Under the pieces are notes generated by a model that saw only the letters and a list, made by a program, of their open reading frames with translations, did no database searches and was not told where the DNA came from. A DNA stretch of 64,000 nucleotides from Niallia circulans (GTDB lineage Bacteria; Bacillota; Bacilli; Bacillales; Cytobacillaceae), in the NCBI RefSeq assembly GCF_003726095.1, contig NZ_CP026031.1, forward strand, positions 3,348,001 to 3,412,000, in the 5' to 3' direction. The position numbers were made by a program, and so were the translations under genes. Shown here piece by piece: positions 1 to 6,172 of this stretch. Each line of letters starts with the position of its first letter. Position 1 is the stretch's first letter.

Positions 1-560
1 AACCCAATATTACTTCTCCCGCTAACTTGCCACAACCCTGTGCATCCTGGCACTACTAATAGTCTTTGTTTATCATATGGAGTATATTCTGCCACTTCTC
101 GAGGAAGTGGTGGCCTCGGGCCTACTAAACTCATTTCACCCTTCAGCACATTAATCAACTGCGGTAATTCATCTAGACTAGTTTTTCGGATAAACTTACC
201 CACTTTTGTTACTCGTGGATCATCCTTCATCTTAAACATTGCACCTGAAACCTCATTTAAAGCTAATAATTCTTTCAATCGCTCTTCAGCATCAGAAGCC
301 ATCGAGCGGAACTTATACATATAAAATTCTCTTCCATCTTTTCCTACTCTTAATTGTTTAAAGAAAACTTTCCCTTTTGGATCTTCTAATTTAATTAAAA
401 GACCAATAATAATAAAAAGGATACTTAGAACAATTAATCCACAAAATGAACCAATGATGTCTATTGATCTTTTCATTACAAGGTAGCTTCGAGCTGTATT
501 TACAGATATATTCTTTTTCTTTTCTAAATACAGAGATTGATCCTTATAAAATTCAGACAT
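1..560 (-). CDS. Undecaprenyl-phosphate sugar-1-phosphate transferase (partial, runs off left edge)
   Basis: This is a bacterial sugar transferase that primes polysaccharide repeat synthesis by moving a sugar-1-phosphate onto undecaprenyl phosphate at the membrane. The frame opens at an ATG at 560 and stays open to base 1, so the C-terminus lies outside the window. Visible signs are an N-terminal hydrophobic segment (residues about 27-48), the K(F)RSM motif after it, and near the left edge the family signature PGCTGLWQVSGRSNIG. It lies downstream of a tyrosine phosphatase, kinase and Wzz-like gene on the same strand and is probably the next gene of that operon. A paralogue sits at 28190-28867. 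The sugar transferred cannot be told from the sequence. Confidence 0.9.
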   Translation of the reverse strand, partial: MSEFYKDQSLYLEKKKNISVNTARSYLVMKRSIDIIGSFCGLIVLSILFIIIGLLIKLEDPKGKVFFKQLRVGKDGREFYMYKFRSMASDAEERLKELLALNEVSGAMFKMKDDPRVTKVGKFIRKTSLDELPQLINVLKGEMSLVGPRPPLPREVAEYTPYDKQRLLVVPGCTGLWQVSGRSNIG

Positions 561-600
561 CACTATACCACCTATCCCTTAACTTTTTTATGTAGTCTAT

Positions 601-657
601 AGATAACTAATAATAAAATTACAATAACAATTATTATAGCTTCTATTATTAGTTATC
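601..657. repeat. Perfect 15-bp inverted repeat between two polysaccharide genes
   Basis: AGATAACTAATAATA (601-615) is matched by its exact reverse complement at 643-657 with a 27-base loop. It fills the gap between the phosphatase stop (673) and the sugar transferase start (560). The stem is AT-rich and neither side has a good T-run, so it is not a textbook terminator; it may be an mRNA-stabilising or attenuating hairpin. Confidence 0.55.
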
Positions 658-672
658 TAGTAAATTATATAA

Positions 673-1437
673 TTAAAATATTCCTAAAAACTTCTTTCTT
701 TGTATACGCTCTGGAATCTCTTTTATTATATTTTTATCTTCAATTAGTAATTCAGCATTTTCTTTAAAAAGATAAATATAATCCATTCCAAAATTTTCTT
801 TAATCATCTCTAAAGACTCAGCCATTTTAAAAGTGCGATTATGAATATTATGGGCATCTGAAGCAATAAAATGAGTTAAATTATGCTCTATCATCTGTTC
901 CGAAAACTTTTTCACATTTTTCCCAAAGTATCCTACTACACTGGATGCTGTTACTTGAGTCAATGCTCCGTTTTTTACAAACTTATAAAGAAGATCCGGT
1001 TTTTCTTGCAATTCTTTGTTTCTTTCAGGGTGTACAATAATTGGAATAATCCCCTCTGTTTGCAATTCATATAATAATCTTTCTGCATATCGTGGTACAG
1101 AGGAAGAAGGAAATTCAATGAAAAGATATTTTGTATGATTCAGTGTTAGAACCTCACCCTTATTATAATCTTCTAACACTTCTCCATAAATTCGAACTTC
1201 CTGCCCTGGAAGTATATTAAGAGGAAGGTTTTCTTGTTTTAAAACAGCATTTAAGTCATTAACCTTTTCTAGAATGGATGACTTCTCGTTAATATATTGG
1301 TTATTCTTATGATGAGGTGTAGCAATAATTGTTGTAATCCCTTCATTAATAGCAGTCTTAGCCATCTCTAAACTATTTTCTAATGTCTGTGCTCCATCAT
1401 CAATATTCGGTAATATATGACAATGTATATCAATCAT
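673..1437 (-). CDS. PHP-family protein-tyrosine phosphatase (CpsB/CapC/YwqE type)
   Basis: This is a metal-dependent phosphatase that removes phosphate from BY-kinases and their targets and so tunes capsule or exopolysaccharide output. The 254-residue length is normal for the family. The N-terminal MIDIHCHILPNIDDGA block supplies the metal-binding histidines and aspartates; ATPHH, VHPER and SDAH motifs follow in the expected order. It lies 125 bp downstream of the tyrosine kinase at 1563-2273, its probable substrate, and upstream of a sugar transferase. The start ATG at 1437 has a GAGAGGTGT ribosome site. The cytoplasmic location is family knowledge. The second kinase in the window (29387-30085) has no such phosphatase beside it. 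Confidence 0.92.
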   Translation of the reverse strand: MIDIHCHILPNIDDGAQTLENSLEMAKTAINEGITTIIATPHHKNNQYINEKSSILEKVNDLNAVLKQENLPLNILPGQEVRIYGEVLEDYNKGEVLTLNHTKYLFIEFPSSSVPRYAERLLYELQTEGIIPIIVHPERNKELQEKPDLLYKFVKNGALTQVTASSVVGYFGKNVKKFSEQMIEHNLTHFIASDAHNIHNRTFKMAESLEMIKENFGMDYIYLFKENAELLIEDKNIIKEIPERIQRKKFLGIF

Positions 1438-1562
1438 CGTGCTACACCTCTCTATTTTTATTCATTTAGTATCTTTCTATCACATTATCAAATAGTAACA
1501 TTGATCATTTTTTCCGTAAATAGCATATACCGGCGGTATTTTCGATTATATCTTGTTAGATA

Positions 1563-2273
1563 TTAGTTTGTGCCGTAATAATAGTAATTACTATTTTTAT
1601 CATTCTTTTTATTATTTAATACAACGCCCAATATTTTCCCTGTAGAAGAAGCGAGCTGTTCTTTTGTTTTTACCACAGCATCTTTATCCGCTTTCCCACT
1701 ACCTACCACTAAAATACTTCCATGACAAAGATTTGCCAGGACTTGAGCATCCGTTACCGCCATAACTGGTGGAGTATCAAATAAGACAATATCAAATTCT
1801 TCTAAAGCTTGTTCTAGGAAATAGCTCATGGCTTTTGATCCTAATAACTCAGAGGGATTCGGTGGTATTGGACCGCTTGGAAGAACATATAAATTTTTCT
1901 CGTCATACTGGTGAACAGCTTCCATTAACTCCATTTGGTTCGTTAATATAGAGGTCAATCCAGTTGTATTATTTAAATTAAACGTATAATGCACAGTCGG
2001 TTTACGTAAATCAGCGTCCACTAGTAACACTGTTTTGCCTTGTTGAGCAAAAACAATTGCTAAGTTAGCAGTTGTGGTTGATTTCCCTTCCCCAGGTCCA
2101 GAAGAAGTGACTAAAATAGACCGAATTTCTTCATCTATACTTGAATAAAGGATATTGGTTCGAATATTTCTGTATTGTTCAGAAATAGGTGATTTAGGAT
2201 CATACTTTGCGATAAGCTTCCTTCTATTATTCAGTCCTAGTCCGCCTTTTTTTGCTCTTTTACTTGCTGCCAA
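1563..2273 (-). CDS. BY-kinase, tyrosine-protein kinase (CpsD/CapB/YwqD type)
   Basis: This is the cytoplasmic ATPase half of a bacterial tyrosine kinase, activated by the Wzz-like membrane protein encoded just upstream. Visible motifs are Walker A (SGPGEGKST), Walker A' (LLVDADLRKP), Walker B (VLFDTPP) and a C-terminal tyrosine cluster (YYYYGTN) that serves as the autophosphorylation tail. The frame is open from 2336, but that would overlap the upstream gene by 77 bp. A TTG at 2273 preceded by AGGGGGG at good spacing gives a 14-bp overlap and a protein starting near AASKRAKKGG, so I prefer it. Contrast with the paralogue at 29387-30085, which lacks the tyrosine tail. Confidence 0.9.
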   Translation of the reverse strand: MAASKRAKKGGLGLNNRRKLIAKYDPKSPISEQYRNIRTNILYSSIDEEIRSILVTSSGPGEGKSTTTANLAIVFAQQGKTVLLVDADLRKPTVHYTFNLNNTTGLTSILTNQMELMEAVHQYDEKNLYVLPSGPIPPNPSELLGSKAMSYFLEQALEEFDIVLFDTPPVMAVTDAQVLANLCHGSILVVGSGKADKDAVVKTKEQLASSTGKILGVVLNNKKNDKNSNYYYYGTN

Positions 2274-3006
2274 GTAAATCCCCCCTACCTCTTCCTTTTT
2301 GAGTGCCTCTTTGTTTTGCTTCAAAACTTTCATCAATTTTTGTAATAGCTCCTAGTACTGGTAACTCTAGTAATTTCTCAATATCTTGTTCTGTTTTTAC
2401 TGTGTTATCAAGATATTCCAATAGGAACGCTATTCCACCACCTATTATTAATCCAACTATTGCTGCAATTGCAATATTTAATGGTGGATTAGGACTAACA
2501 GGAGATTGATTTTCTTGATCTTCTGCTAATGGCAATACAGTGACATTATCGATACTCATAATATTCTTAATTTCTTTTTCGAATACTTCTGCTGTTTTAT
2601 TTGCAATTTGCAAGGCCACTGTTGGGTCAGCATCTGTGACTGATACAGTCATAACCTGTGAACCTTGTGAACTTTCTACTGTAACTTTACTGTTCAATGT
2701 AGACACACTCATATCTAAATCCAATTCGTCTTTTACAATATTTAAGATAGCCGCACTTTTTAAAATAACACTATACGTGTTTATTAATTGTACGTTTGCT
2801 TGTACTTCCCCTGAATTTAATACAGCTTTTGAATCATCTTTTGCCTGGTTTACAAGAATTTGTGTCGATGATTTATACTCTGGCGTAATAATAAAATAAC
2901 TTACAACAGCACTTACTATCATTGCTACTAATGTAATGGAGACAATAAGTGATACTCTTTTCTTTAACGTATCAAATAATTCTTTTAGACTAATAGTTTC
3001 TTCCAT
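2260..3006 (-). CDS. Wzz/CapA-type chain-length modulator and kinase activator (YwqC type)
   Basis: This is the membrane half of a BY-kinase pair: it spans the membrane twice, controls chain length of the exported polymer and stimulates the kinase through its cytoplasmic tail. The 248-residue protein has transmembrane segments near residues 20-42 and 175-197, with the proline-rich SPVSPNPP block just before the second, typical of Wnt-like Wzz proteins. The C-terminal tail overlaps the kinase gene, which implies translational coupling. The ATG at 3006 follows a CTAGGAGGAAGTC ribosome site. An AT-rich upstream stretch contains TATAAT at 3041-3046 (minus) as a possible -10, so this is likely the first gene of the left-hand operon. 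Confidence 0.9.
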   Translation of the reverse strand: MEETISLKELFDTLKKRVSLIVSITLVAMIVSAVVSYFIITPEYKSSTQILVNQAKDDSKAVLNSGEVQANVQLINTYSVILKSAAILNIVKDELDLDMSVSTLNSKVTVESSQGSQVMTVSVTDADPTVALQIANKTAEVFEKEIKNIMSIDNVTVLPLAEDQENQSPVSPNPPLNIAIAAIVGLIIGGGIAFLLEYLDNTVKTEQDIEKLLELPVLGAITKIDESFEAKQRGTQKGRGRGDLLGSK

Positions 3007-3231
3007 GACTTCCTCCTAGAAAAATATAAAAACCAAAAATATTATATCATATAACGTTGCATATATTGTCATTTCTTGTCATAATTTTAAATGAAAAGTT
3101 TTTACGTGTTTTACTATATCAATTAATTTACATTTTTGATATATATTTTTTTAAAAAGGGAGAAGTTTCCTATCTAATGTACTAATTTGGTAGATTACTA
3201 AAAGACTATACTTAAATTTTAGGAGGTTTCA

Positions 3232-4032
3232 ATGAAAGCTATTATTTTATCCATCCTTTCTATTATTCTCGTGGCTATTCTTGTTATTGGGAATATCCAT
3301 TGGAATATTCGGGAGGACCGTCCTCTATCTAACATCCATCCTACTAAAGAAGCAGATAGTAAAGTAGAAAATAAAGAGAATAAAGACCAGTACTTTAGTC
3401 TTGATTACTATATGAGCTTTGCAAAGTCATGGCCAGAAAGTGCACAGAAAGTACTGGAAGAGAAACTTACAGAGAAACAACCCTTTCATATATTATTGGT
3501 TGGTTCCGATGAAATTGGTGATCAAGAGCTTGGGTTAATTACACCATTGCAAGAAGCATTAGCTAGTAAATATGATAAATATGTAACAATTGATAGCATT
3601 ACATATGAAGAAACTTCATCCGATTATGTAAATAATAATGAATATGAATCTATTATCGAACAGAAGCCAGATATGGTTATCTGGGAGCCTTTTTTGTTGA
3701 ATGATAACGGAGTAGTTGATATTTCTACAACCTTATTGAATGTCAACCAAGTGATTAATGAAACAAAAGATGTCCTGCCAGATGTAACATTTGTTTTAAT
3801 GCCAGCACATCCCCTGTATAATGCAGGCCTCTATCCTATGCAAGTAAGCGATTTGAAGAAATTTGCTGAATCGAAAGAAATTCCCTATTGGAATCATTGG
3901 GAAGCATGGCCTGAGAGCAATGATTTAAAACTTAAAGATTATTACGTTGAGTTAGGTGATAGATCACAAGCAAATGAACAAGGCTTTAAAGTTTGGAGCA
4001 GCTATCTGTCTAAAAAACTTATATCAGAATAA
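3232..4032 (+). CDS. Membrane-anchored SGNH/GDSL-hydrolase-like protein
   Basis: The 266-residue protein has one N-terminal transmembrane anchor (residues 3-24) and an extracellular domain with the order of an SGNH esterase fold: HILLVGSDEIG in place of the usual GDS block, PDMVIWEPFLLNDN near the block III position, and a C-terminal LGDRSQANEQG region in place of DGxH. The catalytic motifs are therefore degenerate, and activity is uncertain. It may act on acyl groups of the cell-surface polysaccharide whose operon starts divergently at 3006; that link is inferred from position only. The start ATG has a strong TAGGAGGTTTCA ribosome site and the gene ends in a clear terminator. Confidence 0.7.
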   Translation: MKAIILSILSIILVAILVIGNIHWNIREDRPLSNIHPTKEADSKVENKENKDQYFSLDYYMSFAKSWPESAQKVLEEKLTEKQPFHILLVGSDEIGDQELGLITPLQEALASKYDKYVTIDSITYEETSSDYVNNNEYESIIEQKPDMVIWEPFLLNDNGVVDISTTLLNVNQVINETKDVLPDVTFVLMPAHPLYNAGLYPMQVSDLKKFAESKEIPYWNHWEAWPESNDLKLKDYYVELGDRSQANEQGFKVWSSYLSKKLISE

Positions 4033-4043
4033 ATCTTTTCATT

Positions 4044-4069
4044 AAGCGAGAATTTCTCGCTTTTTTTTT
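4044..4069 (+). terminator. Intrinsic terminator after the SGNH-like gene
   Basis: AAGCGAGAA / TTCTCGCTT arms (4044-4052 and 4054-4062) are followed by a run of nine T residues, 11 bp after the stop codon of the upstream plus-strand gene. Confidence 0.9.
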
Positions 4070-4376
4070 CAAGAAAATAGTTCTGTATAACGCACATGGA
4101 TAGCATGTTATCACATTTTCTGAATATTTGTAAATATTACTTTACTCCTATCTCTTTCCTGTAAGCGCTACCTAGTTTCTTCTATTATATATATTATTTT
4201 ACTCAACCTTAAAGGATGTCTGTCTGCTGTAATTGTATGAATAACATAATGAATGAAAATGAAGAACGATGGGAGGATTAAAATCTTTTAGGAGGGATTG
4301 CAGGGAAAGTAGGCAGAAAGGGGATTACTTTCCCTTTATCAAAGTTTAACTATGTATCTTTTGATGGCTCTTACGT
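4070..4376. other. Non-coding stretch between convergent genes
   Basis: About 300 bp without a convincing gene. It contains an inverted repeat AGGGAAAGTA (4302-4311) / TACTTTCCCT (4326-4335) 41 bp beyond the stop codon of the SinR-like gene; with no T-run it is at best a weak terminator. TGTAAGCGCTACCT at 4160-4173 resembles a catabolite-responsive element at 12 of 14 positions but has no suitable gene behind it. Confidence 0.5.
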
Positions 4377-4625
4377 CTATTTGATCGTTCCTTTACTGCT
4401 TGCATTATTATTAAGCATATCCTTTTCAAAATCATCACTAATTAAGTATTCCACGCTTGTTCCTAGTTTAGCCGCTACTTTTTCTAAGAAGTGTAGAGAG
4501 GGATTATTTTGTAAGCCTCTGTCGATGTTGCTTAAGTATGTTTTGGATACCTCTGCCTCTTTTGCCAACCTAGATAACGAATAACCTTTTCGCTGACGTA
4601 AATATCGAATTCTTTCGCCAATCAT
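4377..4625 (-). CDS. SinR-like XRE-family repressor lacking the C-terminal multimerisation domain
   Basis: The 82-residue protein closely resembles the DNA-binding domain of Bacillus subtilis SinR, with the same MIG-RI---R--KGYSLS-LA opening, the YLS-I-R-LQ-NPS recognition region and the FLEKV stretch. It stops shortly after EYLISDD, so the roughly 40-residue SinR region that tetramerises and binds SinI is absent. SinR represses matrix genes by binding GTTCTTT-type sites; several such inverted repeats lie in this window at the EPS promoter (30865-30880), the EPS gap (29152-29166, 29256-29279) and upstream of the lasso cyclase (8146-8160, 8208-8222). It is the last gene of the lasso/EPS locus, 18 bp after a PqqD-like gene. 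The DNA target is inferred. Confidence 0.88.
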   Translation of the reverse strand: MIGERIRYLRQRKGYSLSRLAKEAEVSKTYLSNIDRGLQNNPSLHFLEKVAAKLGTSVEYLISDDFEKDMLNNNASSKGTIK

Positions 4626-4643
4626 TCATTCTCCTCTTTTCCT

Positions 4644-4943
4644 TTAGGTACTCTTTATTGTAATCAAACCTTCCTCTTTTAATGTTTCCAAGAAGGAACA
4701 AACATGCTGCTCGCATTTTCGTTGTGTTACGTCATACTTTTCCATTAAGGTAGCTACCACTCTGTCAATCGAGATTGGCTCCTTTATTAATTCCCAAATA
4801 TCGCCTCCAATATGGCCTAAATTATAGTATTTGCTATTCGCAATGCTTAACATTACTTTTTCTCCATTCATATCACTCACAATATGTCCTAGGGTTTGCA
4901 CAACGATCGTCTGTTTATCTATTTGCGTTTGTGTTTTCCTCAT
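4644..4943 (-). CDS. PqqD-like RRE protein, second lasso peptide B1 homologue
   Basis: A stand-alone RiPP recognition element binds the leader peptide of a RiPP precursor and hands it to the processing enzymes. This 99-residue protein has the PqqD-family layout: beta strands around VVQTLGHIVSDMNGEKVMLSIANSKYYNLGHIGGDIW, then the helical EPISIDRVVATLMEKYDV block and FLETLKEEGLI at the C-terminus. Its ATG overlaps the stop of the kinase gene by 4 bp, so the two are translationally coupled. The locus has a second B1-like gene beside the B2 protease (13111-13422), which is unusual; this copy may serve the kinase rather than leader removal. That division of labour is inference. Confidence 0.85.
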   Translation of the reverse strand: MRKTQTQIDKQTIVVQTLGHIVSDMNGEKVMLSIANSKYYNLGHIGGDIWELIKEPISIDRVVATLMEKYDVTQRKCEQHVCSFLETLKEEGLITIKST

Positions 4944-5869
4944 TTGTCTTCTTCTCCCTTTTGCTTTGTTAAAATAAGTTCTACCAGTTCATTTACAGTA
5001 AAGCGAGATTTCGGCCGCTCGATTTTATAAATAAAGGTACTTTTTAAGAATTTAGATGTGGTTATTAAGTGCCATTCCAATAAACCTAATGGTTGTAGAA
5101 AGCTGTTCCGAAAAGTATGCTTATACAATATTTGCAGCCGTTCAAGATTCCGTTTTTCTTTTATTTCAATCTTCTCTCCATCCTTTTTTGTGAGCTCAAA
5201 GATGCCTGCCAGCGGGAGACAGCTTGTTTCAAACTGCTGTTCTATCGGCACACTAAATTTCTCTTCTCGATAAGCAATCGGTTTGAAAGAACGATTAGTC
5301 ATTTCAAACTCATGCAAACTCTCAAGCCATAACTTTTGATAGGGATAGGTAGGGATAACAATTGGATTTCCGCCTTTATTTAATTGGACTGGAATAATGT
5401 CGTCACTTATCAATTTATAGCCTTTTTGTAAAAATGCTCTTGCTAATGTGGACTTGCCCGCGCCACAGTCCCCTACAATGGCATATACTTTTCCCTCTAT
5501 CACAATTCCACTGCCATGAAGAGGAAGAATTCGTTTTTGCATGAGCAGAATACCCATACATGTACCTAATAAATAGAGACGCATTTCATCCATTTTATTT
5601 GCCGACAACAACGTGATAGAAATGCTTTCTCCTTTTTCGATTAAGAATATCGCGATATTTGGAACATGGAAGAGAACCATATCCCTCTCTATGACAAAAT
5701 AGTTATTTGCTTTTGCTTTAGCATTCCAATATTCCCGCAGGTCTTTTTCTTTAATCACTAGTTCTGGAATGGCTTCTACCTTTTCTTCTTTACATAACTC
5801 CGGCAGCATGAATTCGCTGTACACATGGCATCCAAAAGCATAATAACGAAATGCGCTTTTTGTTATCAT
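4940..5869 (-). CDS. HPr-kinase-like lasso peptide kinase (PadeK type)
   Basis: In paeninodin-type lasso loci a homologue of HPr kinase phosphorylates the C-terminal serine of the precursor. This 309-residue protein shows the HPrK C-terminal core: HGSG at 118-121, Walker A GDCGAGKST at 133-141 and LISDD at 153-157. The N-terminal 110 residues are unlike HPr kinase and resemble the lasso kinase group. The precursor encoded just upstream ends in Trp-Ser, which supplies the expected acceptor. The gene is separated from the precursor by a terminator-like hairpin (5900-5945) and overlaps the downstream PqqD-like gene by 4 bp. Phosphorylation of this precursor is predicted from family knowledge, not shown by the sequence. 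Confidence 0.85.
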   Translation of the reverse strand: MITKSAFRYYAFGCHVYSEFMLPELCKEEKVEAIPELVIKEKDLREYWNAKAKANNYFVIERDMVLFHVPNIAIFLIEKGESISITLLSANKMDEMRLYLLGTCMGILLMQKRILPLHGSGIVIEGKVYAIVGDCGAGKSTLARAFLQKGYKLISDDIIPVQLNKGGNPIVIPTYPYQKLWLESLHEFEMTNRSFKPIAYREEKFSVPIEQQFETSCLPLAGIFELTKKDGEKIEIKEKRNLERLQILYKHTFRNSFLQPLGLLEWHLITTSKFLKSTFIYKIERPKSRFTVNELVELILTKQKGEEDK

Positions 5870-5899
5870 ATTTCCCTCCTACACCTTCTTCCTTATCCT

Positions 5900-5945
5900 T
5901 TCAAAAAGAAAAGCCTCAACCTTCTTAGCAGCGAAGGATGGAGGC
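5900..5945 (-). terminator. Intercistronic terminator/attenuator after the lasso precursor gene
   Basis: On the minus strand GCCTCCATCCTTC (5945-5933) pairs imperfectly with GAAGGTTGAGGC (5924-5913) and is followed by TTTTCTTTTT. It sits 47 bp beyond the precursor stop and ahead of the kinase gene. It would let the short precursor transcript accumulate over the downstream enzyme genes. Confidence 0.75.
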
Positions 5946-5991
5946 AGATTGAAAAAATATAACTATTATGTCCTAAAAGTGGAATTGAGCA

Positions 5992-6129
5992 TTAGCTCCA
6001 GCCAAGATCAGGGAATGGCGTTCCCGTTTCATACGTTGCATCTAACTTATTGTTATTAAATGGTCCTGCCATCGTTTCTTTAACATCTAAAACTTCTAAG
6101 TTCGGCTCTTTCCATTCAAGCTTATTCAT
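5992..6129 (-). CDS. Lasso peptide precursor, paeninodin-like (A gene)
   Basis: A 45-residue ORF starts at an ATG at 6129 with a near-perfect GGGAGGTGATAAG ribosome site and lies between the cyclase and kinase genes, where lasso precursors are expected. The leader carries the W6-x-x-P9-x-L11 motif followed by EVLDV and ends in ETM (residues 18-20). This matches paeninodin-type leaders, where Thr is at -2 and the core starts AGP. The core would be residues 21-45, starting AGPFNNNKLD and ending DLGWS, with a C-terminal Ser suited to the nearby kinase. From Ala21 the first acidic residue, Asp30, is core position 10, whereas known rings close at 7-9. Cleavage one residue later gives Gly1 and Asp9. 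Glu34 is too distant. Confidence 0.88.
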   Translation of the reverse strand: MNKLEWKEPNLEVLDVKETMAGPFNNNKLDATYETGTPFPDLGWS

Positions 6130-6172
6130 CTTATCACCTCCCTTCAAGTTGAAAGATCTAGTATCTTCCTAC

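Noticed and set aside
40..324. Plus-strand ORF of 94 residues at the left edge
   Set aside because: It is the reverse shadow of the partial sugar transferase, whose minus-strand translation shows the PGCTGLWQVSGRSN signature.
4160..4173. cre-like sequence TGTAAGCGCTACCT
   Set aside because: Two mismatches to the consensus and no start site within regulatory distance; it lies between the ends of two convergent genes.
4268..4348. Short plus-strand ORF of 26 codons ending near 4348
   Set aside because: No ribosome site, no recognised motif, and it overlaps an inverted repeat beyond the end of the SinR-like gene; likely chance.
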